A stretch of DNA of 52,698 bases from Lentimicrobiaceae bacterium (GCA_022510485.1 JAFLTI010000011.1:1-52698); one strand, 5' to 3'; positions 7,412 through 16,552 are shown, counted from the first letter of the stretch. The notes: a model not told the origin generated them from the letters alone. Translations and numbers: made by a program.

Positions 7412-8098
7412 ATGAAAAAGATTTTTTTGCTTACAGCGATGTGCTGCATTTCTTTGGGCTTGTTGGCGCAAGAGGAAAAACCCGAAATTGACAAACCCGC
7501 ATCTCCGGAATTGTCGGCATTACAAACAGCCTCCAGCTTGGCAAAATATGGCTATACCATGCAGTCGCCAACGGCACTTATCGAGGCAGCCCGGATATTT
7601 GGCACAACCCCGGTGCAGGCTGGCAATTTTGAAATAGTAGAGGCAAGTTATGATAGTGCCGTTATAACGGAAAAAGAAAATACAATCAGTTTTGAGCCGA
7701 AACAGTTGCTTGCCGAGGCTAAGAAATATGCAGGTAAAGACAAGATATTGCTTGCCTTGATAGGTAAAGTGGAAAACGAAATAGCCCAAGGTGGAGCTAT
7801 GACAAGAGGCGCGGTAGGTGGTCCCAGATATCACAAAGATAGGGTTTTGGGAAAAGATAGGGACTGCTATAAAGTTAAATTTTGGGCAAAAGAAATGGCG
7901 GAAGTCTGCGTTTCCGGGGATGGAGATACAGACCTTGATTTATATGTTTATGACAGCAACAATAATTTAATAGGGAGCGATACGGATTATTCAGACGAAT
8001 GTGTTGTCCGCTGGGTTCCTAAATGGACAGGAGAGTTCATAATCAAGATTGTGAATAGGGGTGCTCTTTATAATAACTATACCATCTGGACAAATTAA
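7412..8098 (+). CDS. exported protein with C-terminal PPC (pre-peptidase C-terminal) domain
   Basis: The protein has 228 aa. ATG 7412 begins a clear signal peptide (M-K-K-I-F-L-L-T ... L-L-A-Q, cleavage about residue 20). Residues 25-135 are helical and match nothing I recognise. Residues about 148-228 form a PPC-type beta sandwich: V-S-G-D-G-D-T-D-L-D-L-Y-V-Y-D, N-L-I-G-S-D-T-D, a W-x-P-x-x-T-G-E-F strand and a final N-Y-T-I-W. PPC domains usually sit at the end of secreted proteases and are removed on maturation. Here the domain is encoded without a protease but 25 nt upstream of one, so it could act as a detached chaperone, inhibitor or targeting domain (inference). No T9SS C-terminal signal is evident. 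Confidence 0.75.
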   Translation: MKKIFLLTAMCCISLGLLAQEEKPEIDKPASPELSALQTASSLAKYGYTMQSPTALIEAARIFGTTPVQAGNFEIVEASYDSAVITEKENTISFEPKQLLAEAKKYAGKDKILLALIGKVENEIAQGGAMTRGAVGGPRYHKDRVLGKDRDCYKVKFWAKEMAEVCVSGDGDTDLDLYVYDSNNNLIGSDTDYSDECVVRWVPKWTGEFIIKIVNRGALYNNYTIWTN

Positions 8099-8123
8099 TC
8101 AAGCTTGATAACGCCATAATGCC

Positions 8124-9293
8124 ATGAAAAGATTCCTATTTGTAGTTGCCTTATTGCTGACAGCTTTAGTTTATGCGTTTGCCCAAAATTCTCAATGGTC
8201 TTCGCAGAAGGGATACAGGACTCAGGAACAAGATCGTGCGCGGGCTTCGTCTGGAACAGGCTTTGCCATTGGTTTAAAACATATTGCAACCAATTTCCAT
8301 GTTGTGGACGGTGCTGAAACCCTGTTGGTTTATTTTCCGGAGACAAAACAGAAACATAAAGCCCGGGTGGTTAAGGTGGATGAAGAACATGATCTTGCCG
8401 TAGTGGAGATTACAGACGGAAACTTTCGGGGATTTACCAATATCAAGTATGGGTTTAAGCGGACAGTGGAAAATGTAGGTGTTGGCGTTTTTGTTTTGGG
8501 TTATCCTTTGGTTCAGTTTATGGGAACCGAGGTTAAACTCACAACCGGTGTTATCAGTTCAAAAACTGGATTCTATGGAAATGAGTCCATGTATCAAATA
8601 TCTGCTCCGGTACAGCCGGGTAATAGCGGCGGTCCTCTTTTTAATGATAAGGGGGAAGTTATCGGTGTGGTGTCTGCCAAGTATCCGGCAGCGGAAAATG
8701 TTAGCTATGCTATAAAATTCAGTTATTTATATTCATTGGCATCACAGATAGAGGGGGTAAACCTTGCCGCTGCCAGCCAAATATCAGATTTATCTTTAAG
8801 CGAGAAATGTGAAGCGATTATCCCTAATACGGTTATGTTGTTGGTAAATATGGAAGATATAGAATTGGCTGATTCAAGAACAGGCACCCGGGATAATTTT
8901 TCTGCCAGTGCAGGTAATACGGCAAATAATAACCCGAAACGCATTAATCGCCCTCGAATAGAAAGGGCTGTAAGCCAAAGCATTATAATAGAGGGCATAG
9001 AGAGAGGTGATAGCTATTTGGCTATACACTGTGCCTATACGAATACAAGGTATAATGTTGGTGGTTGGTATAATATCAGCAAAGAGGCATATATCAGAGA
9101 TACCAAAACCGGAAAAAGGTATCCGCTGATAGACACGGAAAATTGTGCTGTCGCGCCCCGAAAAACATCGATAGGCTATGGTGATACTGAGACTTTTGTT
9201 TTGTATTTCAGCCCCATTCCGAGCACTACGAATAAGATAGATATGATAGAATCGGAAGATAGTTCGTGGCGGCTCTACGGGATTAGCCTGTAG
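8124..9293 (+). CDS. exported trypsin-like (HtrA/S1-fold) serine protease with an unassigned C-terminal domain
   Basis: The protein has 389 aa with a signal peptide (cleavage near A-F-A-Q, 18-21). The catalytic triad is intact: H59 in A-T-N-F-H-V-V, D90 in E-H-D-L-A-V-V and S168 in Q-P-G-N-S-G-G-P-L. The protease domain ends near residue 215. There is no PDZ domain, unlike DegP/DegS. Residues about 270-389 form a separate beta-rich region with G-W-Y-N-I-S, Y-I-R-D-T-K-T-G-K-x-Y, F-V-L-Y-F-S-P-I-P and a W-R-L-Y-G-I end; I do not recognise the family. The gene follows the PPC gene by 25 nt with no promoter of its own, so the two form a bicistronic unit. With the caspase and CHAT proteins it is the third exported protease of the block. 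The protease call is strong; the role is unknown. Confidence 0.87.
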   Translation: MKRFLFVVALLLTALVYAFAQNSQWSSQKGYRTQEQDRARASSGTGFAIGLKHIATNFHVVDGAETLLVYFPETKQKHKARVVKVDEEHDLAVVEITDGNFRGFTNIKYGFKRTVENVGVGVFVLGYPLVQFMGTEVKLTTGVISSKTGFYGNESMYQISAPVQPGNSGGPLFNDKGEVIGVVSAKYPAAENVSYAIKFSYLYSLASQIEGVNLAAASQISDLSLSEKCEAIIPNTVMLLVNMEDIELADSRTGTRDNFSASAGNTANNNPKRINRPRIERAVSQSIIIEGIERGDSYLAIHCAYTNTRYNVGGWYNISKEAYIRDTKTGKRYPLIDTENCAVAPRKTSIGYGDTETFVLYFSPIPSTTNKIDMIESEDSSWRLYGISL

Positions 9294-9311
9294 AGGGGAG
9301 TATAGGATTTT

Positions 9312-9336
9312 ATGAGGTGCACATACCTCTCATTTT
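9312..9336 (+). terminator. weak candidate terminator after the trypsin-like gene
   Basis: GAGGT (9314-9318) and ACCTC (9325-9329) form a short stem, followed by CATTTTT. It lies between convergent genes and overlaps the stop of the MATE gene by one base. The stem is short, so support is weak. Confidence 0.3.
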
Positions 9337-10652
9337 TACACCACCCGCTTGCTCCATAGGGTCATGCTTATGCCGCGCAGGGCGAGGAAGCCGGTCATGG
9401 CTAACCACATGGCGTGGTTCTGCAGCAGGGGGCAGAAGCTGTAAAATAGGGCAAAGAAGCCGAGCACGGAGAGTGCCATAGTAAGCAACATCGCTTTGGA
9501 AGCCAAAGAACCGGCATAGACTCCGTCCCATAGGAAAGCGGGAAATCCGAGAATCGTTACGAGCGGAATCCAAAAGAAATATTGACGGCTGATGCCCAAA
9601 ATCAGCGTATCGTCGGTAAAGAGCCGCATAATGGCGTTAAACCCTAAGCTGTAGCAGAGCGTAAACGCCAGCCCTATCCCCAATCCCCACAGAAAGACGT
9701 AACGCACCGTCTTGCGCTTTTCCTGCCGCTCTCCGCTGCCGGTAAACTTGCCGCAGAGAGCCTCCGCCGCGTGGGCGAATCCGTCCATCGCATAAGAATA
9801 GAAGATAAAGAACTGGTAGAGCAAGGTGTTCAGTACCAAAATTTCGCTGCCAAAGCGGGTGGAACGTGCCGTAAAGAAAGCGAACACCACGATAAGCAGC
9901 AAGGTTCGCAGAAAAATATCCGAATTTACGTTCAAAAAGCGTTTCAAGGCTTTGGGTTCGGCTATCGCCCGCCACTTAAAGCGATGAGGCATGGAGGTGA
10001 GTTTCTTGAACGAAAAACCGATGTAGAGCAGCAAACCCGTGTATTGAGCCAATACCGTGCCTATCGCCACGCCGTCGCTCCCGTAGTGGTACACGAAAAT
10101 AAAGAGGTAATTGAACGCTACGTTGGCAAGGTTTATAAGAATGGCTATCCACATGGGTGTTTTGGAATCCTGCATTCCGATAAACCAGCCGGCAAAGGCA
10201 AAGGCGGCAATCGAAGCGGGAGCCGCCCAGATGCGTATGCGCACATAGCGGGCAGTGGCTTCCGCCAAGGCAGGTTCGGGGGCGGCGGCAGAAAGCGCGA
10301 TACGGATAATGGGCGATTGCAGCACCCAAAGCAGCAGCCCTCCGCAAAGGGCTATGAACAGCCCCCGGAACAGGGTCAATACGCTCTCGTCCATACGCCC
10401 GGCGCCGTATGCCTGCGCGGTGAATCCGCAGGTTCCCATCCGCAGGAATCCCAACGCCCAATACAGAAAGTTAAAGATCATAGAACCTAACGAAATAGCC
10501 CCCATAGCGGTAAGGCTGTTCATTCTGCCCATCATGGCAAGGTCTACCGCCCCCAGCAAAGGCACGGTAACATTGCTGATAAGGTTTGGAACGGCAAGAT
10601 GCAAAATCTGTGCGTTCAAAGACGGTTGGCTGTCGCAGGTTCCGTTTCGCAA
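9336..10652 (-). CDS. MATE-family multidrug/metabolite efflux transporter (DinF-like)
   Basis: The protein has 438 aa, usual for the family. It consists of about twelve hydrophobic segments in two repeats. The opening L-A-V-P-N-L-I-S-N-V-T-V-P-L-L-G-A-V-D followed by G-R-M-N-S is the MATE TM1 motif, with V-D-L-A-M-M-G as in DinF proteins. MATE proteins extrude cations, drugs or metabolites against a Na+ or H+ gradient across the inner membrane. It is the last gene of the minus-strand holB-to-MATE run and begins 8 nt after purC. Substrate cannot be read from sequence. Confidence 0.88.
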   Translation of the reverse strand: MRNGTCDSQPSLNAQILHLAVPNLISNVTVPLLGAVDLAMMGRMNSLTAMGAISLGSMIFNFLYWALGFLRMGTCGFTAQAYGAGRMDESVLTLFRGLFIALCGGLLLWVLQSPIIRIALSAAAPEPALAEATARYVRIRIWAAPASIAAFAFAGWFIGMQDSKTPMWIAILINLANVAFNYLFIFVYHYGSDGVAIGTVLAQYTGLLLYIGFSFKKLTSMPHRFKWRAIAEPKALKRFLNVNSDIFLRTLLLIVVFAFFTARSTRFGSEILVLNTLLYQFFIFYSYAMDGFAHAAEALCGKFTGSGERQEKRKTVRYVFLWGLGIGLAFTLCYSLGFNAIMRLFTDDTLILGISRQYFFWIPLVTILGFPAFLWDGVYAGSLASKAMLLTMALSVLGFFALFYSFCPLLQNHAMWLAMTGFLALRGISMTLWSKRVV

Positions 10653-10660
10653 AATATGGA

Positions 10661-11611
10661 TTATTGTCGGGTTTTCAAAAAGTCGGTTACGTTCTTTTCG
10701 ATACGTTCCGAAAGATGCGCGGTGTCGGCTTTTTCAAACTTCAGACCCGTGATGTGTTCGTACAGCTCAATATATCGGTCTGAAACCTGTTGCACAAAAT
10801 CATCCGTCATTTCGGGAACCTGCTGTCCCGCCTGTCCTTGAAATCCGTTGGCGATAAGCCATTCGCGCACGAACTCTTTGGAAAGCTGGCGTTGGGGTTC
10901 TCCTTTTGCCTGACGTTCTTCGTAGCCGTCTGCATAGAAATAGCGCGAGGAGTCGGGCGTGTGTATCTCGTCAATCAGGATAATCTTGCCCTCGCATTTG
11001 CCGAACTCGTATTTGGTATCCACCAAAATCAAGCCTTTTTCACGCGCCATCTGCTGTCCTCGGGCAAAGAGGGCGAGCGTGTATCTTTCTAACTGTTCGT
11101 AGTCTTCGCGGCTCACTAAGCCGAGCGACAGGATTCGTTCCTTAGAAATGTCTTCATCATGCCCCACGTCGGCTTTGGTGGTGGGTGTAATGATGGGGCG
11201 GGGCAGCGGGTCGCTCTCTTTGAGGCCGTCGGGCAGTTTTTCGCCGCAAAGCTCGCGTTTGCCAGCCTTGTATTCACGCCATGCGTGTCCCGAAAGATAG
11301 CCTCTCACCACCATTTCTACCTTAAAGGGTTCGCAGAACTTACCCACCGTAACCATAGGGTCGGGCGAGGCGATTTTCCAATTGGGCAGAATGTCGGCAG
11401 TGGCATCCAAAAAGTAAGAAGCGATTTGGTTCAACACCTGACCCTTGAAAGGAATCCCCTTGGGCAGCACCACGTCGAACGCCGAAATGCGGTCGGAAAC
11501 GACCATAGCCAAATATTGGTCGTCGATATTGTAAACATCGCGGACTTTACCCGTGTAGAGGCTCTTTTGTCCGGGAAACTGAAAGTGGGTTTTTACCAGT
11601 GCTTGATACAT
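10661..11611 (-). CDS. purC: phosphoribosylaminoimidazole-succinocarboxamide (SAICAR) synthase
   Basis: The protein has 316 aa and represents the longer PurC form. It catalyses ATP-dependent ligation of aspartate to CAIR in purine synthesis. Visible motifs: Y-T-G-K-V-R-D-V-Y near the N-terminus (nucleotide loop), [16 protein letters not shown] and a C-terminal L-V-D-T-K-Y-E-F-G followed by [11 protein letters not shown], which is diagnostic. It lies between the nitroreductase (15 nt) and MATE (8 nt) genes, so purine synthesis is wired into an envelope/replication operon here. Confidence 0.95.
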   Translation of the reverse strand: MYQALVKTHFQFPGQKSLYTGKVRDVYNIDDQYLAMVVSDRISAFDVVLPKGIPFKGQVLNQIASYFLDATADILPNWKIASPDPMVTVGKFCEPFKVEMVVRGYLSGHAWREYKAGKRELCGEKLPDGLKESDPLPRPIITPTTKADVGHDEDISKERILSLGLVSREDYEQLERYTLALFARGQQMAREKGLILVDTKYEFGKCEGKIILIDEIHTPDSSRYFYADGYEERQAKGEPQRQLSKEFVREWLIANGFQGQAGQQVPEMTDDFVQQVSDRYIELYEHITGLKFEKADTAHLSERIEKNVTDFLKTRQ

Positions 11612-11626
11612 GTTTATCTATGTTTT

Positions 11627-12388
11627 TTAATTTTCCATAAAGCCGTTTTCCTTCAGAAATGCCAGCAGCTTCTGCGAAAAGCTTACATTGTCTTTCTTAG
11701 GATAGCGTTTTTGGGTAAAGATCTGCGCCAGATTGGGCAGATTGTTTTCCTGCAACAGGCGGCGGGTCTGTTCCGAATGATCCCTTTCGTTAAACAGTTG
11801 CCGTATATCTTGGTCTGATTCCTTGCGGTATTTTTCGTAGTGAACTATGGCTTGAAGAGGCAAGCGGTCGGAGCGTTCCGGCTGTTCGTCAGGATAGCCG
11901 AGCGTAATGGTGGTAATGGGCACCACGCCTTGCGGCATATCCAATACCTGTGCGATTTCTTTTGCCATATAAAGCGTTGTTCCAAGGTAACAAAGCCCCA
12001 ATCCGTAAGATTCGGCGGCAATCGAAAGGTTTTGCGCAAAGAGCATAGAATCTACGCAGCCGCATACGAACCAAAGAAAATTGTCGTACGACTTTTCCGC
12101 TCCGTTGAGGGCGCACCAATGATGAAAGCGCGCTACGTCGGCGGCAATGGTAAGCACTACGGGAGCCTGCTTGATCATAGGCTGGTTAAAGTGCAGGGGC
12201 GAAAGCTTTTCTTTCATCTCCGCGCTGCGGGTAACCACCACGCTATACACCTGCATATTTCCGGTATTGGATGCCCTTGTGCCGGCTTCCAGTACCTTGT
12301 CGAGTATGGATTGCTCAATATCCCGGTCTTGGTATTTGCGTATGCTCCGGTGATTGAATATAAGTTCTATGCTGTCTTGCGGATTCAT
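11627..12388 (-). CDS. nitroreductase-family FMN-dependent oxidoreductase
   Basis: The protein has 253 aa. The N-terminal R-S-I-R-K-Y motif (FMN-phosphate binding), a T-R-A-S-N-T-G-N-M-Q segment and G-L-G-L-C-Y-L-G with a later T-L-G-Y-P-D-E are typical of NfsA/NfsB-type reductases, closest in layout to NfsA. It probably uses NAD(P)H and bound FMN to reduce nitro or quinone compounds in the cytosol; the true substrate is unknown. It starts one base after the PBP1A stop and ends 15 nt before purC. Confidence 0.85.
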   Translation of the reverse strand: MNPQDSIELIFNHRSIRKYQDRDIEQSILDKVLEAGTRASNTGNMQVYSVVVTRSAEMKEKLSPLHFNQPMIKQAPVVLTIAADVARFHHWCALNGAEKSYDNFLWFVCGCVDSMLFAQNLSIAAESYGLGLCYLGTTLYMAKEIAQVLDMPQGVVPITTITLGYPDEQPERSDRLPLQAIVHYEKYRKESDQDIRQLFNERDHSEQTRRLLQENNLPNLAQIFTQKRYPKKDNVSFSQKLLAFLKENGFMEN

Positions 12389-12389
12389 G

Positions 12390-14708
12390 CTACATTAAGT
12401 TGTTCAGGTTTTCGTTTTCGGAAGGAAAGCTCTGTCGCGGTGCCTCTTCTTCCTCTTCATTGGAATCGGCGGGGCGTCTGTCGCCTTGGCATTTGAGGTC
12501 TACATTCACGCCGTCCGGTTTTTCAAAATCGTCTTGCGGAAACTCCAGCTCGGCATCTTCGTAAACTTTCTGCATATAAATAGCCCATACCGGCAGGGCG
12601 GCGTTGGCTCCTTGCCCCAAGCGCATGCTGTTAAAGTGAATGGAACGTAATTCTCCGCCTACCCATACGCCGGTGGTCAAGGTGGGCGTGATGCCCATAA
12701 ACCATGCGTCGGAATGGTTCTGCGTGGTGCCGGTCTTGCCGGCTATAGCCTGCTTTAAGCCATAGCGCCAGCGCAGACGCCCCGCGCTGCCTTCGTCTAC
12801 CACCCCACGCATCAGGTCCAGCATCAGATAGGCGGTTTTGGCACTCATGGCTTCTTCCTGATGGGGCGAAAAGTTTTCAAGCACTATGCCGTGCTTGTCT
12901 TCGATACGGGTAATGAAAATCGGGTCGATATGGATGCCTTGGTTGGCGTAGGTTGCCATAGCTCCTACCATTTCCCTGACGGAAATATCCATTGTTCCCA
13001 AACAGATGGAGGGCACCGCTTCCATAGGGGCGGTAATGCCCATACGGCGAGCCAAGTTGATGACCGCTTCGGGCGGAAAGCGTTTGATGAGGTATGCCGA
13101 AATATAGTTTACCGAGTTCGCCAATGCCCAGCGGAGGCTTACCATCTCGCCTTCTTTTTGTTTAGAGGAGTTGGCGGGGCACCATTCCTCTCCGTCGGGC
13201 AGGGGAAAACATACCGGCACGTTGGGTACTTCGGTGCAGGGCAGGAACTCTCCCTCCTGCATGGCAAGCGTGTACACAAAAGGCTTAAAGGTGGAACCCA
13301 CCTGTCGCCTGCCTTGCGACACATTGTCGTACTTAAAGTATTTGTAGCTTATATCTCCCACATAGGCGCGGACATAGCCTGTCTGCGGTTCTACCGACAT
13401 AAGCCCGCAATGCAGAAACCACTTGTGATACCAGAGCGAATCCCAAGGGCTCATTACGGTATCTTTTTCGCCTCCGTTCCAAGTAAACACCTTCATAGCC
13501 ACTTTTTGGTGAAAGGCCTCGCGGATTTCTTCGTCAGAAGCCCCAGCTTTTTTCATAGCGCGGTAGCGGTCGGAATTCTTCATAGCCTGTTCCATAAAGC
13601 GGTCTACTTCGGCTTTGGTAAGGTCAGACGAAAAAGGAGCGTAACGCCCCGAACCTTTCAGGTCTTGGTAAAAGTCGTTCTGCAAAGTGCCGCCGATCCA
13701 TTCGGCAACGGCTTCTTCGGCGTGCCGCTGCATACGCGAGTTGATGGTGGTGTATATCTTGAGTCCGTCGCGGTATAGGTCGTAGGGTTTTCCGTCGGGC
13801 TTTTTATGTTCTTTGCACCATTTGAGCATATATTGGCGCAGGTATTCGCGAAAATGGGTCGCCAAGCCTTCTTCGTGGTTCTGGCGGGAGAAGTGCGACA
13901 TATCGATAGGCTTCCCGATAAGTTCTTCGTATTCTTCGCGGCTAAGGAAGCCTGCCTTGCGCATTTGGGAGAACACCACGTTGCGGCGTTTCATTGCGTT
14001 TTGCGGATTGCGCAAGGGGTTGTAGTAAGAGGTGGCTTTCAACATTCCCACCAACAGGGCGGCTTCTTCCGGTTCCAGCTCGCTCGGCAGTTTGCCGAAG
14101 TAAGTGGAGGCGGCAATCTTGATGCCGTAGGCATTGTTTCCGAAGTCCACCGTGTTAAAGTACATGGCTATGATTTCGTCTTTGGTGTAGTTGCGCTCCA
14201 GTTTGGCGGCTATGACCCATTCCTTGAGCTTGCGCACCGCCAGTCCGGCTTTGGATATATGCTTGCGCGGAAAGAGGTTCTTTGCCAACTGTTGGGTAAT
14301 GGTGCTGCCGCCTCCTCCGCTGCGGTCGCCGCGTAAGATAGACTTAAAGAAAACACGCCCCAAGGAGCGCAGGTCCACGCCGCTATGGCTGTAAAAACGG
14401 CTGTCTTCGGTAGCCACGAGTGCCTGAACCAAATAGGGCGATAGTTCGTTGAACTCCACATTGGTGCGGTTTTCGATATAGTATGCGCCCAATATCTGCT
14501 GGTCTGACGAAATGATTTCGGAAGAAAGGCTGCTGGTGGGGTTTTCCAAATCTTCAAAAGAGGGCATAAAGCCGAAAAGACCCCAGCTGATGCCGCAAAA
14601 GAGCAATGCCACCAAAGCTATGACAGAACCGAAAATGCCCCACAGGATATGGCGGTAACGCTTGAAACTCTTTTGCGATTCTTGGTTTTTGGATTGTTTT
14701 GCACTCAT
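12390..14708 (-). CDS. class A penicillin-binding protein (PBP1A-like glycosyltransferase/transpeptidase)
   Basis: The protein has 772 aa. A cytoplasmic tail and transmembrane helix (about 20-45) are followed by a GT51 glycosyltransferase domain with catalytic E101 in E-D-S-R-F-Y and the G-G-S-T-I-T-Q-Q-L-A-K motif (134-143). The transpeptidase domain has S472-T-F-K475, S-V-N at 532-534 and K-T-G-T-T at 658-662. It polymerises and cross-links peptidoglycan in the periplasm. The tail after about 735 is acidic and of low complexity (E-E-E-E-E-A-P-R). It overlaps gldH by 4 nt (ATGA) and is followed one base later by the nitroreductase. Confidence 0.95.
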   Translation of the reverse strand: MSAKQSKNQESQKSFKRYRHILWGIFGSVIALVALLFCGISWGLFGFMPSFEDLENPTSSLSSEIISSDQQILGAYYIENRTNVEFNELSPYLVQALVATEDSRFYSHSGVDLRSLGRVFFKSILRGDRSGGGGSTITQQLAKNLFPRKHISKAGLAVRKLKEWVIAAKLERNYTKDEIIAMYFNTVDFGNNAYGIKIAASTYFGKLPSELEPEEAALLVGMLKATSYYNPLRNPQNAMKRRNVVFSQMRKAGFLSREEYEELIGKPIDMSHFSRQNHEEGLATHFREYLRQYMLKWCKEHKKPDGKPYDLYRDGLKIYTTINSRMQRHAEEAVAEWIGGTLQNDFYQDLKGSGRYAPFSSDLTKAEVDRFMEQAMKNSDRYRAMKKAGASDEEIREAFHQKVAMKVFTWNGGEKDTVMSPWDSLWYHKWFLHCGLMSVEPQTGYVRAYVGDISYKYFKYDNVSQGRRQVGSTFKPFVYTLAMQEGEFLPCTEVPNVPVCFPLPDGEEWCPANSSKQKEGEMVSLRWALANSVNYISAYLIKRFPPEAVINLARRMGITAPMEAVPSICLGTMDISVREMVGAMATYANQGIHIDPIFITRIEDKHGIVLENFSPHQEEAMSAKTAYLMLDLMRGVVDEGSAGRLRWRYGLKQAIAGKTGTTQNHSDAWFMGITPTLTTGVWVGGELRSIHFNSMRLGQGANAALPVWAIYMQKVYEDAELEFPQDDFEKPDGVNVDLKCQGDRRPADSNEEEEEAPRQSFPSENENLNNLM

Positions 14709-15187
14709 GAACGTCTGATTTGCAACCCTACCGAGTTGATGTTTTGCAGGCTGTCGTTCCGCATGGCGTGCCGCACTTCAAAACGGTATTGTCCGGGCAT
14801 GGGAAAACGGATATGCTGTTTGTATAAAAAGCCTAAACTGCGGTATTTGCCCAAGCGGCTGCCCAGCCACCTTCCGTCGGGCATGGCTAAAACGCACTCC
14901 AAGGTGTCGATAGTGGTGTTCATATCGGGAAATACGGTGGTGATGAGGAAAAAGGCGTTCATCCATTCAAAGTTGCGTGTGTGCTTTAGGCTGAACGTAA
15001 CATCGTAGGGCAGGGTGGTGTCTTCTACCATCAAGTCGAAGCATACCGGTTCGTGATAAGCCCAAGCCGGCTGCGGAGTATCGAAAGTTTTGTTGAGCAG
15101 GGTGCTGCGTTGGCAGGACGATGCGGTGAGCCATACCGTGCCGCAAAGGGCAAGGCAGAAAACGGATAGTTTATTCTTGGCTTCCAT
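14705..15187 (-). CDS. gldH: gliding-motility lipoprotein GldH
   Basis: The protein has 160 aa. A lipoprotein signal peptide ends in T-A-S-S-C with lipidated C25. The body has the GldH pattern: F-D-T-P-Q-P-A-W at about 36-43, V-E-D-T-T-L-P-Y-D-V, R-N-F-E-W-M-N-A-F-F and a F-P-M-P-G-Q-Y-R-F-E-V-R-H-A-M-R segment. GldH is required for gliding in Flavobacterium but is also found in non-gliding Bacteroidota, where its role is less clear. It overlaps ricT by 17 nt and PBP1A by 4 nt; this gene order is one I associate with Bacteroidota. Confidence 0.85.
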   Translation of the reverse strand: MEAKNKLSVFCLALCGTVWLTASSCQRSTLLNKTFDTPQPAWAYHEPVCFDLMVEDTTLPYDVTFSLKHTRNFEWMNAFFLITTVFPDMNTTIDTLECVLAMPDGRWLGSRLGKYRSLGFLYKQHIRFPMPGQYRFEVRHAMRNDSLQNINSVGLQIRRS

Positions 15188-16550
15188 TGTTGTTTTTCAA
15201 AACTGGTTTTTGCAGTATGGGGGCGGGGCGGCTTTTGGCAGGTCTGTTGTTGCCCTTGCGTCTTTCGCCTCTGTTTCTGTTTTTGTTTTCTTTGGGATTG
15301 TCAAACCGAGTCAGGTCGTCTTGACCTACCACCTGACGGAATTCGGGGGCGGGATTTTCCGGCTTTTGCGTGTCTTTGGTAAGTTCTTCCAGCTCGCCAA
15401 CCGTAATGCCTTTGCTATTGCGTTCTAAAATATCGAACACTTGTTCGGCGGTTAGTTCGATATAGCTTCCGGGCGTTTCGGCATAGGTGTAGGTAAGCTT
15501 TTGGCGCAGCGGATCTAACTTGATGCAGCGCGCCTCGCCCTTTTCGGTTTTGAGAATCGCCTTGGGGTCGGGCATCGACTTCATGGCATCTGCATAAACC
15601 TCGTATTCGTAATTGAGGCAGCATTTGAGTTTGCTGCACTGACCTGCCAGTTTTTGCGGATTGAGCGATACCTGCTGTACACGTGCCGCATGGGTCGCCA
15701 CCGAAGAAAAGTTATGCAGAAAGGTAACGCAGCACAATTCTCTGCCGCATGCGCCTATACCGCCCAAAATACCCGATTCCTGCCGCGCTCCGATTTGCCG
15801 CATTTCGATACGCAGCCTGAACTCCTCGGCATAAAGCTTGATAAGTTGCCTGAAATCCACGCGGTCGTCGGCGGTGTAGTAAAAAATAGCTTTGGTAAAG
15901 TCGCCTTGAATCTCTACGTTGTTGATTTTCATACTTAATCCCAACTGTGCGGCGATAACCCTTGCCCGGCGTTGCATTTCCTTTTCCGCCTGAATGGTTT
16001 CGGTCCATTTGTCTACGTCGGTTTGGCGGGCTTTGCGGTAAATCTTGCGTATGTCCGGTGAATCGGGGCTGAGGTTGCGTTTTTTCAATTGCAGCCGCAC
16101 CAATTCCCCTTGCAGGCAGATAACGCCTGTGTCGTGGCCGTTGGTGGTTTCCACCACCACAATGTCGCCGGTATGAAAATCCTTGGCTTCCTCCTTGTCG
16201 GGCAAACGGAAAAACTCTTTGTGCGTGTTCTTAAAGCGCACCTGTACGATAGGAAAATCGCTTTCGGCACTCAGGGTGGGAAATGCGTCTGTCCATTGAC
16301 AGCTGTGCATCTGGGCGCAGCAGCCCATCTGCAAATAGCGGTTACGGCAGGTGTCTTCCAGCTTGGGGGCGTGCGAAAGCCCCCGGCTGTTGTAAATGTT
16401 TTCGTCGGCGGTGAGCCGGGTAAAAACCTCCCGATGCAATTCTTCGTCGGCATTGTCGTTGTCGACAGGAGGCACGAAATCGCGCGCTTCTTTTTGGTCG
16501 TGATAGGAGGTTTTGCGTAAAATATCCTGATCCATGATGTGTGGTTTCAA
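15171..16550 (-). CDS. ricT: RicT-like PSP1-domain protein
   Basis: The protein has 459 aa. The PSP1 domain spans about 100-330, with the cysteine clusters G-A-C-G-R-E-L-C-C (C268, C273, C274) and Q-C-S-K-L-K-C-C (C305, C310, C311); extra cysteines lie at 68-84. RicT (YaaT) in Bacillus is part of the Fe-S Ric complex that affects RNA maturation and phosphorelay. The Bacteroidota form has a longer, basic, N/R/K-rich tail (about 415-459), possibly RNA-binding. A second Met, codon 6, is an alternative start. It begins 2 nt after holB and overlaps gldH. Confidence 0.85.
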   Translation of the reverse strand: MKPHIMDQDILRKTSYHDQKEARDFVPPVDNDNADEELHREVFTRLTADENIYNSRGLSHAPKLEDTCRNRYLQMGCCAQMHSCQWTDAFPTLSAESDFPIVQVRFKNTHKEFFRLPDKEEAKDFHTGDIVVVETTNGHDTGVICLQGELVRLQLKKRNLSPDSPDIRKIYRKARQTDVDKWTETIQAEKEMQRRARVIAAQLGLSMKINNVEIQGDFTKAIFYYTADDRVDFRQLIKLYAEEFRLRIEMRQIGARQESGILGGIGACGRELCCVTFLHNFSSVATHAARVQQVSLNPQKLAGQCSKLKCCLNYEYEVYADAMKSMPDPKAILKTEKGEARCIKLDPLRQKLTYTYAETPGSYIELTAEQVFDILERNSKGITVGELEELTKDTQKPENPAPEFRQVVGQDDLTRFDNPKENKNRNRGERRKGNNRPAKSRPAPILQKPVLKNNNGSQE

Positions 16551-16552
16551 AT

